Source: Acidobacteriota bacterium (lineage in GTDB: Bacteria > Acidobacteriota > Terriglobia > Terriglobales > Acidobacteriaceae). Taken from it: a stretch of 64,000 nt of DNA. The stretch lies in NCBI GenBank assembly GCA_021846275.1, contig JAJZBZ010000003.1:496001-560000 (forward strand), given 5' to 3'. How positions within the stretch are numbered: position 1 is the stretch's first letter; every line of letters starts with the position of its first letter. A model generated the notes under the pieces. It worked only from the letters and a program-made list of their open reading frames with translations. It was not told the origin of the DNA and searched no databases. The position numbers were made by a program, and so were the translations under genes. This document shows positions 35,001-43,231 of this stretch, piece after piece.

Positions 35001-35043
35001 CGGCATCGATCTGGTACTGCTGCTGTTTGAACCTGAGCTTCAT
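32029..35043 (-). CDS. Type III restriction endonuclease Res subunit
   Basis: SF2 helicase-nuclease of 1004 residues from ATG 35043 (MKLRFKQQQYQIDAVEA, the usual Res N-terminus); the track TTG start adds ten residues. Helicase motifs: Walker A METGTGKTYCYIRTAFEMN, DEAD-box variant LIMDEPQKM, SATHRKEHNKVY, and REGWDNPNVF plus QEVGRGLRLAVNQNG. The C-terminal PD-(D/E)xK nuclease is visible as SPDWAIAFKEG then FVAETKGDLS. It cuts DNA when two unmodified type III sites are engaged, together with Mod. It lies 163 bp after the mod gene. All catalytic motifs are intact. Confidence 0.92.
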   Translation of the reverse strand: MKLRFKQQQYQIDAVEAVADCFEGQPLSDVRRYRLDPGRLAKSQQAPMEFDEGFKNQDILLPGEVLLKNIQAVQRRQNLPLSTALERTPASNINLDVEMETGTGKTYCYIRTAFEMNRRYGWSKFIVVVPSVAIREGVAQSLKDTTEHFQELYGKKARYFIYNSRQLHELESFSSDAGVNIMIINVQAFNARGKDARRIYEELDDFQSRRPIDVLKRNRPILIMDEPQKMEGEKTAEGLKEFDPLFVLRYSATHRKEHNKVYRLDALDAYNQKLVKKIAVRGVKAKGLAGTNAYLYLERIDIAPGKSPVAKVEMEIRGKQSIRKEWRTLGKGDNLFDKSNDLDQYDGYVVSEIDARDNTLHFTNGQVLTAGDAAGDVTEAALRRIQIREAIQAHFEKESELFPRGIKVLSLFFIDEVAKYRRYDDAGEQPGEYAKFFEEEYTRQLNEVQSLYGGAYGEYLKKIEVGRTHDGYFSQDKKGRMVNPGTAARSDESDDQSAYDLILRNKARLLSFDEPVRFLFSHSALREGWDNPNVFVIGMLKHSENNISRRQEVGRGLRLAVNQNGDRMDDPATVHQINVLTVIASEGYKEFVSGLQKDMLEALSARPRRADTAFFTGKILHTEAGEVEVSEKMAQMLSAWLLVNGYSDDKHVITPDYHEAKAAGTLAALPPSLAPHAAELLKLVDSVFNPADLPTPEDDRNLRSNKLNANFEKREFRELWSRIHGKAVYSVSFRTEELIEKAVAALDTDLQVAPLQYVVERGEQTAKTTYEALRGGDGFATPQTQTSALQTSVQSQVPYDLLGKLAEETQLTRRTVGAILHRIAPSRFALFRLNPEDFLRVAGRLINEQKASVIIEHLTYNATSQSYDIDIFSQEKPKADSSKAVEVARHIYDYVFVDANTEREFVKQLDKGAEVEVYAKLPKSFFIPTPVGNYSPDWAIAFKEGSVKHVYFVAETKGDLSTLELRGIEEAKIKCARKFFAKITSDQVRYEVVDSYGKLMELVQ

Positions 35044-35206
35044 CTTTTCTCTGCAACTTCTCTTGAATTTCAATTTTTCTGACGCAGAATAAATTGAAAC
35101 AAGCCCTTACTCTTGTGCAACTTGACGAATCCAGCCCACTCAAATCCGGCTGTGATTGACTATTTTTTCTGCGCAAATTTCAAGCCGAAATTGATCAACG
35201 GCTTCA

Positions 35207-37096
35207 TCAGAGGCAACGAACCTCCGTCTCCGGAGAGTAGAACTTGAAAATCTGCTCGACGTTGATCTTGGCGGCGTCGGAACTGTAGCTGGCGTCGCGG
35301 AAGACAGCGCGCAGGGGCTTGCGCTCTGCGATCTGCTTTACGAACTCGTCCGTCAGCCCGAAGTCGAGGCAAGCGGCCAGCGCGTTCCCGTCCACGAAGA
35401 ACACTTGCTTGCCGTCTATGGTCTCAGACGCGATGGGCGAGGCAAGGTCCACGCCCCAATCGAGCAGCACCTGGAAGAGCAGGTCTTCCGGTGTGCGGTC
35501 GGGTTTGATGTTGTCTACATGGTCGAGCAGGCTTGCTTGCTGCGTCTCATCGGGTGTGTAATAAACGTCCTGCATGTTGGAAGTGTCGATCTTGAGCGCA
35601 CGGAAGCCAGTGTCAATCTTAGCGAAGGCATTGGCATCTCTGAGGTCGCTGCCTGCCTTCGTAACGCGAGCCTTCGTGATCTCAGAGAGCATTGCTGGCT
35701 TTCCTAATGCTGCACAAGTCTCAAGTGCAGCTAGGTCTGAGGACTCTGATTCGCTCAACGGCTGTGGGAACTGAATGAGGATAAACCGTCGCTCGGATCC
35801 GTCTTCGGCGTTTTGCTGATAAACAGCATCTCCGAACGTGCCACTGCCAGCGAAGAAGTCCATAACAAGATCATTATTTGCTGACCCGATAGACAAAACG
35901 CGCTTCAAAAGTCTTACTGGTTTTGGGTTTGGGAAGGGGGAACGAGTACCTCCGAAAAGCTTCGCAAGCTCTTTGGTCCCTTCATCTGTATGCCCCACTT
36001 GGTCAAACGTCCAAAGCGTTTGTGGCGGAATCTTCTCGCGAACCTCACTTCTGAAGCGCTTCAAACGCGGGCGGGCATCACCTTTTTCTCCAAACCATAA
36101 ACGGTTATCCGCTTTTAGTTCCGCCATCTTTTCTTTGTTGTATCTCCAGCTACTTCCTCTTGGAGGTAGATACTCGCTACCATTCGGGCCAATAACGGGA
36201 TAGATAGCGTATGCTCTCTCTTCCGTTCGCAAGAGATTGTCAGAGGTCCAGGCACCTCTGGCATCATTGTCTGGGTTTTTATAGATGCTTTCTTGCGAAT
36301 CCGTACGGGATAGGCCGTCAATCAAAGCCATTTCTGATTTGCGAAAGCACAAAAGATATTCGTGGCTCTCTGAAAAATTTGCAGAATCGGCCTTTGTACT
36401 GTATTTCTTTTGCCAGATTACAGTCGCAACGAAATTATCCGCCCCGAACACCTCATCACAGAGCTTTCGCAGGTTGTGCTGTTCGTGATCGTCGATACTA
36501 ACAAACAAGAAGCCGTCTTCGCGAAGAAGATTCCTGGCTAGCCTCAGCCTTGAATAGAGCATGTCGAGCCAAGCGGAGTGGAATCGACCATTGGCATCCG
36601 TGTTAGTGACAAGTCGACCATTCTCATCCTGCTGATTCGAAAGTTGGAGATAGTCTGCTCTTCCCACCGCGAAATCATCCTCATACAAGAAATCATTCCC
36701 GGTGTTGTACGGAGGATCGATATAGATCAGCTTGACCTTGCCGAGGTACGTCTCCTGCAGCAGCTTGAGCGCGTCGAGGTTGTCGCCTTCAATGAAGAGG
36801 TTCTTGGTGGTGTCGAAGTCCACACTCTCTTCGCGGCAGGGGCGTAGCGTCTTGGCAATGGGAGCGTTGGCCGTGAGGATGGCTTCGCGCTTGCCCGGCC
36901 AGTCCAGACGATAGCGCTCCGCTGGCCCCTCGACGATATGGTCGGAGAGTTCCTGGCGCAACTGGTCGAAGTCAATGGCCTGCTTCACGTTCCCGTGCTC
37001 ATCGCGGGACTCGGTGACGCAGTTCGGCAGCAGCTCGGCAATCTGGCGAATCTTCTCCGCCGTCAGGTCAGGCGAGTGCATCTTGAGTTTGTCCAT
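35207..37096 (-). CDS. Type III restriction-modification DNA methyltransferase Mod
   Basis: Adenine-N6 methyltransferase and specificity subunit. From ATG 37096 it has 629 residues and begins MDKLKMHSPDLTAEKIRQIA as type III Mod proteins do; the track GTG adds seven. DPPY motif IV (LIYIDPPYNTGNDFLYEDDF) precedes the SAM-binding motif I (VMDFFAGSGTFGDAV), i.e. beta-class order. The region between (about residues 230-400) is the target recognition domain and sets the site. It modifies one strand of an asymmetric site and recruits Res. The upstream PIN toxin gene ends 24 bp before it. Confidence 0.92.
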   Translation of the reverse strand: MDKLKMHSPDLTAEKIRQIAELLPNCVTESRDEHGNVKQAIDFDQLRQELSDHIVEGPAERYRLDWPGKREAILTANAPIAKTLRPCREESVDFDTTKNLFIEGDNLDALKLLQETYLGKVKLIYIDPPYNTGNDFLYEDDFAVGRADYLQLSNQQDENGRLVTNTDANGRFHSAWLDMLYSRLRLARNLLREDGFLFVSIDDHEQHNLRKLCDEVFGADNFVATVIWQKKYSTKADSANFSESHEYLLCFRKSEMALIDGLSRTDSQESIYKNPDNDARGAWTSDNLLRTEERAYAIYPVIGPNGSEYLPPRGSSWRYNKEKMAELKADNRLWFGEKGDARPRLKRFRSEVREKIPPQTLWTFDQVGHTDEGTKELAKLFGGTRSPFPNPKPVRLLKRVLSIGSANNDLVMDFFAGSGTFGDAVYQQNAEDGSERRFILIQFPQPLSESESSDLAALETCAALGKPAMLSEITKARVTKAGSDLRDANAFAKIDTGFRALKIDTSNMQDVYYTPDETQQASLLDHVDNIKPDRTPEDLLFQVLLDWGVDLASPIASETIDGKQVFFVDGNALAACLDFGLTDEFVKQIAERKPLRAVFRDASYSSDAAKINVEQIFKFYSPETEVRCL

Positions 37097-37120
37097 GGCA
37101 ACTCGTTCTCTTTCCACAAT

Positions 37121-37519
37121 TCAGTGAAGTCGGCGCACGCGCGGCTGGCGGGCAAAGGCTTTATCGAAGGTGAGAATCTCTCGCACGCCCTCGGCAAAGG
37201 CAACCTCGGCGATCAGGCGGTCCGCGAAGCCGGCCCCGCCGGTTCGCGATTCCTTCAAGGCGCGTTCGGCCAGCGCGTGGGATTCGATCGTCACACCATC
37301 GGTGCTGAAGATTCGCTCGAGCGTATCGGCGACCCGCTCCTTGTCCCAGACACTGCTCAACACCCAGCAAAGTTCCGCAAGCACGACGAGCGGTATGAAG
37401 ATGCCTTCCCCCTTGCAGGCCGTCTGAATGACCTGTCGGGCCAGACGGCTCTGCCTAACGTCATCGTTGAGATGGGCGCGCGCCCAGACATTGGTGTCAA
37501 CGGTCAGCACGACGGGCAC
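37121..37519 (-). CDS. PIN-domain toxin (VapC-like)
   Basis: 132-residue PIN-domain ribonuclease. Acidic metal ligands are in place: LTVDTNVWARAH (Asp), VVLAELCWVL (Glu), GAGFADRLIAEVA (Asp) and LTFDKAF (Asp). It probably cleaves RNA when free of the antitoxin. The gene overlaps the AbrB antitoxin gene by 23 bp in the same operon, the standard arrangement. Unusually, the pair is placed between the DUF4391 gene and mod of a restriction operon. Confidence 0.87.
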   Translation of the reverse strand: MPVVLTVDTNVWARAHLNDDVRQSRLARQVIQTACKGEGIFIPLVVLAELCWVLSSVWDKERVADTLERIFSTDGVTIESHALAERALKESRTGGAGFADRLIAEVAFAEGVREILTFDKAFARQPRVRRLH

Positions 37520-37784
37520 CTCGCGCCTTCGCTTCGTTCATCTGCTCGAAGCTCATGATACCTTCAGCTTTTGGCCCGGAGTCTGCCATGCGCCAGATGT
37601 CTTCAATGGTGTAGCGCACGGGTTCAATCTGCACAGGGCCGCTGGCTGGAATGCTGAATCGTATGCGGCTACCCTTTTCCAGGCCCAGCCGCTTCCGCAA
37701 TTCACTGGGAAGCGTTATCTGCCCCTTGGAGGTAACCGTGGCTTCGATCGTCTTGAGTGAATTTCTGGCGCTAGACGGCATCAT
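37497..37784 (-). CDS. AbrB/MazE-type antitoxin
   Basis: 95-residue swapped-hairpin AbrB-like DNA-binding antitoxin: EATVTSKGQITLPSELRKRL followed by GSRIRFSIP. The C-terminal tail (YTIEDIWRMADSGPKAEGIM) would bind and block the PIN toxin. The track ORF extends upstream in the wrong context; ATG 37784 (MMPSSARN) is preceded by AAGGAGG at five bases. It likely autoregulates the operon. 61 bp separate it from the DUF4391 gene upstream. Confidence 0.87.
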   Translation of the reverse strand: MMPSSARNSLKTIEATVTSKGQITLPSELRKRLGLEKGSRIRFSIPASGPVQIEPVRYTIEDIWRMADSGPKAEGIMSFEQMNEAKARGARRADR

Positions 37785-37845
37785 CGTCTCCTCCTTACAT
37801 AATATCCTTTTGCGCCTTACTGGCGAAAGACCCTCGTTGAGCGCC

Positions 37846-38520
37846 TCAGCCTGGATCAGCTCCCAGAAGTCCCTGCAGGAGTGACTTTGCCTGGCGCAGC
37901 TCTGCGTTGATCTCCACCTTACGGTTGTACTGATCTTCCTTGCGCATACGAGCCTCCAGCCTGTCGCACACCAGCCGCTGAGAGCGGATACGGATGCCGC
38001 GCTCGGCGGTGGCTTCGAGCGGCTCTCCGGCGCGGGGTTCGAGCCCAGCGGCACGCATATGGCAGTGCAGCATCTGCTGGTAGAGACTGTCCATATCAAT
38101 AGCGACGGGCAGTGCCGAGCGCGGCGCGGACGCATCCTGCCATGGCGACCAGTAGTAGGCCGCGACAAACTGCTTACTGTGGTCGGCCTCGCTGCCGCGC
38201 TTGTACGCCGCCACAAAACGAACGCGCCCCTGGAATGTCAGCTCAAAAAACAATTGCGACGGAATGGCGCGGTCGAGAGTGCGAAGGATGTCTTCTTTCA
38301 GTTCCGGTCCGCGCTGCGCAATGGAGAATATCTGAATCTCCTTCACCTCTACGCCTGCGGGCAGGTTGATCGTGGCTGGCGCAAGCTTGTATTGCCAGGT
38401 AATTGTGTCTACCTGATCGACGAACTTCTGACGCAATGCCCGACGCGGTTGAGCATGCCCATAGACCTTGTTCTTGGGTAAAACATGCTCATAGAGCGCG
38501 CGTTCCGGATATGCAAACAT
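37846..38520 (-). CDS. DUF4391 family protein
   Basis: 224 residues, beginning MFAYPERALYEHVLPKNKVY and containing VDTITWQYKLAPATINLPAG, VKEIQIFSI, and FVAAYKRGSEADHSKQFVAA YYWSPW. These match the DUF4391 family, which has no known activity and is commonly found beside helicases and DNA methyltransferases. The C-terminal helix (RKVEINAELRQAKSLLQGLL) may mediate assembly. It starts two bases after the helicase stop codon, so the two are translationally coupled and probably work as a unit. Confidence 0.8.
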   Translation of the reverse strand: MFAYPERALYEHVLPKNKVYGHAQPRRALRQKFVDQVDTITWQYKLAPATINLPAGVEVKEIQIFSIAQRGPELKEDILRTLDRAIPSQLFFELTFQGRVRFVAAYKRGSEADHSKQFVAAYYWSPWQDASAPRSALPVAIDMDSLYQQMLHCHMRAAGLEPRAGEPLEATAERGIRIRSQRLVCDRLEARMRKEDQYNRKVEINAELRQAKSLLQGLLGADPG

Positions 38521-38522
38521 GA

Positions 38523-41500
38523 CTACGCCTCTGTTGGCGGTTCGATAACGAGAAATGCCAGGAGCTCAAAGTCTCCGATGCTGCTGCTGGGGCCGGTAAG
38601 CGCTGTGGTCTCTTGCCCGCGGAAAAGACTGTCGAGGTCGTGCTCCTCCTTGACTTGAACGATCGATCGGATGGCTGCGTTCAGAAGATTGGAGTAGGCG
38701 GACATCTCGCGACCATCCTGCGTGCGCTCGTTGAAAGGCGAATAGGCAGTCGAAATCAGCTCAGCGAACGGCTTTGCCGAGACGCGGAGCAGATCAAGCA
38801 GCTTCTTGACCTCGGTGTGCGGCATGACCGGCTTTCCAGCAAGATCGACATAGACGAGGTAGTACGGATGCAGGCGATTCAGCCGATCAATGTTCACGCC
38901 GTCATTTCGATTTCGAAGAGCAAAAATCACGCCCGGTACGAGTCCGTGTTCCGGATTTGCAGGCAAGACGGCATGAAGGCCGGTCGGCTGGCGCTCAAGG
39001 CCGGGATTAGCCTTGACGTAATGGAGCAGGTCCATGCGGAAGTCATTCAGGCCAAGATCGGTGATACTGACACCCGCTTTGAGGTCTTCGAGCTCGATCA
39101 CTTCATCTTGCAGCCGTCGCAGTTGTTCCCTGCGATAGGAGAGGTCGTTGGACTTGCCGTCGAGCGGGTTGTCGTCGCCGGTGGCCGTTACGTCTGCAAT
39201 GATCATGCGGCTTTCGACACGCTCGCGCAGGCGTATATATTCATCGAGCGAGATGTCCGGCCAGTAATTTACGAGTTGAATGGAAGCGTTCTTCGAACCG
39301 ATACGGTCGATGCGCCCAAAGCGCTGAATGATGCGCACAGGGTTCCAATGGATGTCGTAGTTGATGAGGTAGTCGCAGTCCTGGAGGTTCTGACCCTCCG
39401 AGATGCAGTCTGTTGCGATGAGCAGATCGATTTCGCCGTCGACCTCCGGGTACAGAAGGGTCTTTTCCTTCGAAACTGGCGAGAAAAGAGCCAGAATCTT
39501 CTGAAAGTCAGTGATGTGCGATAGAGTAGTCTTCGGATCGGATGAGCCAACCACCAACGCTGAGTGCAAACCGTGTTCCGCAAGGAGCGCCGGAGCAAGT
39601 TGGCTATAAAGATACGCCGCTGTATCGGAGAATGCAGTAAAGACGATAACCTTCCTGTTACCTGGATTGATCGGTGATGCAATCTTGTCCAGAATGTGCT
39701 TCCGCAGATGCTGCAATTTTGCATCGTGCGGCGCGGGCACTTTCTCCATTTCACACAACAAATCCTGGATCGTTTCCAGATCGTCGCGAAGATCTTGTTC
39801 CCAGGCGGCCAGGTCCATGTCTGCGAGGCGAATGACTACCTTGCCAGCGGTTTGTTCCTCCGACGGATCGAAGAACTCGACATCCTCATCCGGCTCGTTG
39901 TCTTCCATCTCGATTGAGCGGTCGAATATCCTGCCGCCCTGTCCGGTACTCTGATAACGCTCAATGCTAGCTAATGTGTGGAGATGAATTTCCTGGAGCC
40001 TATGCAAGGTAAGGCGAAACGCGTGAACGGAGCTTTCGAGCCGTTTCAGCAGGTTGATCGTCATCAGCTTCCGCAGGCTTTGCTCGCGGTCACGCTGGCG
40101 AAGCCGACCGCCGCCGCCGCTGACTTCCGTGTCATAAGCCATTTCATACTCAGCCATTCGACTCGGGAGAATATAGCTGATTGGCGTATACACGCCGAGC
40201 TTCAGTATAGAAAGCTGTATGAATATTTCATCGAAGCCGATGACATCCCTTCGCTCAGTCAGGGGACTTCGGAACGATAACGGCTTACGACGTTCCGGAA
40301 AATGCCCAATCTCGTCCACGTCGTAAAAGGTTGTGATGTGTCGGCGCGACCGAGCAATCGTAACCGCATCCAGCAGCTTGAAGAAATCAAAGTCTAACGA
40401 AGACAAGATTGCCTCGGGCGTGCGCTCTTCGACGGGTAGTCTCGACCAGACGTTGAAGGCCGCCTGAGCGCGGCGAAAAATCTGATTCACATCGCGCGTC
40501 GTCCCAAGCTTTCCGCTGAACACCTTCGCTTCGCCTTCGTAGGCGAGTGCGAGCTGATTCTTCAGATCATTGAAGCGATTGTTGACCGGGGTTGCCGAAA
40601 GCATCAGGACTTTCGTCTTCACGCCCTCGCGAATGATTCGGTTCATCAACCTCTGGTAGCGTGTCTCACGGTGCTTGAAGGCGTCATCGTTGCGGAAATT
40701 GTGCGATTCATCAATGACAACGAGATCATAGTTGCTCCAGTTGATGCGATCCAGCCGCAGCCCGAGTGACTCACCCCCCTCACGCAGGAGGTCAGTATGG
40801 CAGAGGACATCAAAATTGAAGCGATCTTTATGGAGAGGATTGTTCCTCAGGTTACCTTTGTAATTCGTCCAGTTCTCGGCAAGCTTCTTCGGGCATAGCA
40901 CGAGCACTGATTTGTTGCGGAGCTCGTAATATTTAATGACGGCCAGAGCCGTGAACGTCTTGCCAAGTCCAACGCTGTCGGCCAGGATGCAGCCGTTATA
41001 CGTCTCAAGCTTATTGATGATTCCGGTCGCGGCGTCCTTCTGAAAGCTGTAAAGCTTGTTCCAGATCAGGCTCTCCTGATAGCCCGTGCGCTCATTGGGC
41101 AACACGTCTTCGCTGATGTCTTCCAGGAACTCTTGAAAGATGTGGAACAGGATCAGAAAATAGATGCGTTGCGAGGAATTCTCCTGATAGACAGCAGCAA
41201 TATGTGCACGAATGGCTTCAGTCACATCGGAAACCTGCGCCGGGCTATTCCATATCTGCGAGAAGAGCGCAAGATAATGCTGGGTGTGCGTCGGCTCCTT
41301 GAACTTGTGGACAAAATTTGAGACGGCGTTGCCGCGCTCGTACCCAAGGTCTACAGCAGTGAAGCCTTGCAGTGGACTGTAAACAATCTGATCCGTTCCG
41401 CTCTTTATACATGCAAATTGCTGCATGAAAGCCCCTGTGCGATTGGAGCGGAATTGTGCCTTACGTTGAATCCACTCTGCACACTCTTTCGCGATGGCAC

Positions 41501-41804
41501 GTTGGGTGAGCTTATTCTTCAGGTGAATTTCAAACTCAGTTCCGAAGATCCCCCGCTCTGCTCCCGAATCCTGGAGTTGGAACTGGCGAGGCTGGCGTTC
41601 TGCTTTATCCGCGACTTCGTTGGGCACAAATGTGGGTCGGGTGAATATGAACTGCACAGATTCAACAGCTTCAAGCTCTGACTTCAGAGCTTCATATGCA
41701 TAGATTGAAAACGCCGACGCTGCGACGGAGAGCGTCGAGTTGGGACGAAGTGAACCCATGAGATCGTCCCCAAGCAGGTTGCTGATGTTGTCAATTACGT
41801 CCAT
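38523..41804 (-). CDS. SNF2-family helicase with N-terminal PLD-like domain
   Basis: 1093 residues. The first 170 residues (TLSVAASAFSIYAYEALKSE, VQFIFTRPTF) look like a phospholipase D/nuclease-like fold without an obvious HKD motif. A SNF2 ATPase follows: LADSVGLGKTFTALAVIKYY (Walker A), YDLVVIDESHNFRN (DESH), MLSATPVNN, VFTAFSDTAAYLYSQL, and RIIQRFGRIDRIGSKNASIQ (motif VI). DNA translocation is expected. It is the first gene of the seven-gene minus-strand operon helicase-DUF4391-AbrB-PIN-Mod-Res-unknown. Helicases of this kind occur in DISARM-like and other restriction loci; type III systems do not need one, so this gene marks the operon as non-standard. Confidence 0.87.
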   Translation of the reverse strand: MDVIDNISNLLGDDLMGSLRPNSTLSVAASAFSIYAYEALKSELEAVESVQFIFTRPTFVPNEVADKAERQPRQFQLQDSGAERGIFGTEFEIHLKNKLTQRAIAKECAEWIQRKAQFRSNRTGAFMQQFACIKSGTDQIVYSPLQGFTAVDLGYERGNAVSNFVHKFKEPTHTQHYLALFSQIWNSPAQVSDVTEAIRAHIAAVYQENSSQRIYFLILFHIFQEFLEDISEDVLPNERTGYQESLIWNKLYSFQKDAATGIINKLETYNGCILADSVGLGKTFTALAVIKYYELRNKSVLVLCPKKLAENWTNYKGNLRNNPLHKDRFNFDVLCHTDLLREGGESLGLRLDRINWSNYDLVVIDESHNFRNDDAFKHRETRYQRLMNRIIREGVKTKVLMLSATPVNNRFNDLKNQLALAYEGEAKVFSGKLGTTRDVNQIFRRAQAAFNVWSRLPVEERTPEAILSSLDFDFFKLLDAVTIARSRRHITTFYDVDEIGHFPERRKPLSFRSPLTERRDVIGFDEIFIQLSILKLGVYTPISYILPSRMAEYEMAYDTEVSGGGGRLRQRDREQSLRKLMTINLLKRLESSVHAFRLTLHRLQEIHLHTLASIERYQSTGQGGRIFDRSIEMEDNEPDEDVEFFDPSEEQTAGKVVIRLADMDLAAWEQDLRDDLETIQDLLCEMEKVPAPHDAKLQHLRKHILDKIASPINPGNRKVIVFTAFSDTAAYLYSQLAPALLAEHGLHSALVVGSSDPKTTLSHITDFQKILALFSPVSKEKTLLYPEVDGEIDLLIATDCISEGQNLQDCDYLINYDIHWNPVRIIQRFGRIDRIGSKNASIQLVNYWPDISLDEYIRLRERVESRMIIADVTATGDDNPLDGKSNDLSYRREQLRRLQDEVIELEDLKAGVSITDLGLNDFRMDLLHYVKANPGLERQPTGLHAVLPANPEHGLVPGVIFALRNRNDGVNIDRLNRLHPYYLVYVDLAGKPVMPHTEVKKLLDLLRVSAKPFAELISTAYSPFNERTQDGREMSAYSNLLNAAIRSIVQVKEEHDLDSLFRGQETTALTGPSSSIGDFELLAFLVIEPPTEA

Positions 41805-41931
41805 TCGCGCTGAACCAAACCCCTCTGCCCAGTGGCTCAGTCAAAATCGCGATGCCGAACGAGCAGCGATTCGAGTAGCCATCGTCGGATGCCTAATTTT
41901 ACTTGAAGTTGCAGCGCGATTCAGAACACTT

Positions 41932-42146
41932 CGCTGGGATGATCTGAAACCGTGACAGAAACAAATGTGGTGCGTGACGAAGTTGGATGAGGAGTACAAC
42001 GCCCGCACGGAAGACGTTCCGGCGTTACGCGAGAAACCGCTCTCGTGCGAGGATCCGGTGGTCCGCGTCGATGAATAGCGGGTGATGCTGTGCCAAGAAA
42101 CCCGTGCTCCGCTGATTGCACGACCGCGCCGGTTGGCACGCCACGC
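41932..42146 (+). pseudogene. IS630-family transposase remnant
   Basis: MWCVTKLDEEYNARTEDVPA followed by EKPLSCEDPVVRVDE matches the middle of IS630-type transposases. Two in-frame stops have replaced conserved residues: TGA where Trp is usual (LKP-stop-QKQMW) and TAG where Lys follows DE. Sequence similarity ends near 42146. It is dead transposon debris upstream of the helicase gene, on the other strand. Confidence 0.7.
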
Positions 42147-42312
42147 CATTTTCTATGCTCCGGCGCTTGGATCGTCTGGTTATTGCTCCGGCGCGGAAGG
42201 AATGCGTTTATGCGGCATAGCAGCCTGTGGTGCAAGTCCAGATGCGGGGATGGGAAAAGCAGTGGAGCGGGAATTGATTTGCGGATAGTCTTCATTTATC
42301 GGTATAGGGACG

Positions 42313-42777
42313 CGGAAGTCGCAAGCGCAGCAAGAAGAGATATGGATCGTCAACGCGGATGTGGCGCGTTCGCCGTGGCATCCGTTTTATCAGCGGCTGA
42401 ACGAGCTTTTGGACGGGGAGAAGTTCGACGAGCTTGTGGAAGGCCTTTGCCGGAAGTTCTACGCAGCGACGATGGGCCGTCCCGGTCTGGTTCCCGGGGT
42501 GTATTTTCGTTCGCTGCCGATTGGCTACTTCGAGGGCATTGACAGCGAGCGCGGCATCGCGTGGCGGTTGGCCGATTCGCTGGCGCTGCGGGAGTTCGTG
42601 GGCATCGGGATTACCGAGTTAACGCCGGACCATTCGACGATCTCGCGCACGCGGCGACTGATCGACGTGGAGACACACCGTGGAGTATTCACCTGGGTTC
42701 TGGAACGGCTGGCGGATCGCGGCCTGGTGAAGGGCAAGCGAGTGGGCGTGGATGCGACGACGATCGATCCCCTCTGA
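42313..42777 (+). pseudogene. Truncated DDE transposase (DUF772-type)
   Basis: The N-terminal 140 residues of an IS1182/IS5-like transposase: EEIWIVNADVARSPWHPFYQ, FYAATMGRPGLVPGVYFRSL, SERGIAWRLADSLALREFVG and the first catalytic region GKRVGVDATTI. The coding sequence then diverges and stops (DPL-stop), so the DDE domain is missing. The frame is open upstream of the track ATG to about 42313. Confidence 0.75.
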
Positions 42778-42814
42778 ATGAGTCAATTGGCGAAAATGCG
42801 TGAACCGAGATTTC

Positions 42815-42864
42815 CCCTTGCATAACAAGGGAAAGTATGCGATCCTTCCCTTTGTATACAAGGG
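42815..42864 (+). promoter_or_regulatory. Two PadR-operator-like inverted repeats
   Basis: CCCTTGCATAACAAGGG (42815-42831) and CCCTTTGTATACAAGGG (42848-42864) are near-palindromes of the same consensus with centres 33 bp apart, immediately before the PadR gene. The second runs into the Shine-Dalgarno (AAGGGGG). They probably are autoregulatory operators for the PadR protein and also control the coupled permease gene. Confidence 0.6.
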
Positions 42865-42871
42865 GGAATAA

Positions 42872-43231
42872 ATGGAAAGCTCGAAGCTTGAATTTCTCCG
42901 GGGCACTTTGGATGTTCTCATCCTCAAGTCTCTCGTGTGGGAGCCGCTTCATGGGTATGCCATCACCGGATTGATTCGCCGCCAGAGTGACGAGGCGCTC
43001 CTGCTGGAAGAAGGTACGCTCTATCCGGCGCTGTGGCGTTTGGAAAGCAAAGGCCTGCTTGCCTCCGAATGGGGGCTTTCCGAGAACAATCGCAAAGCAA
43101 AATTTTATCGATTGACAAGCAAAGGAAAGCGGCAACTGCAACTGGAGACTGCAGCCTGGGAGGCCTATTCGGCGGCTGTTTCGAAGGTGCTGTGTGCCGC
43201 GTGTCCGCCAAAGCAGCAGGAAGCATCATGA
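42872..43231 (+). CDS. PadR-family transcriptional regulator
   Basis: 119-residue winged-helix repressor. It begins KLEFLRGTLDVLILKSLVWE, continues HGYAITGLI and the wing LEEGTLYPALWRLESKGLLA, as in the short acidobacterial PadR group (PadR-s1). It regulates the adjacent permease in response to an unknown ligand. Its stop codon overlaps the permease start (ATGA). Start ATG 42872 is preceded by AAGGGGG. Confidence 0.92.
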   Translation: MESSKLEFLRGTLDVLILKSLVWEPLHGYAITGLIRRQSDEALLLEEGTLYPALWRLESKGLLASEWGLSENNRKAKFYRLTSKGKRQLQLETAAWEAYSAAVSKVLCAACPPKQQEAS

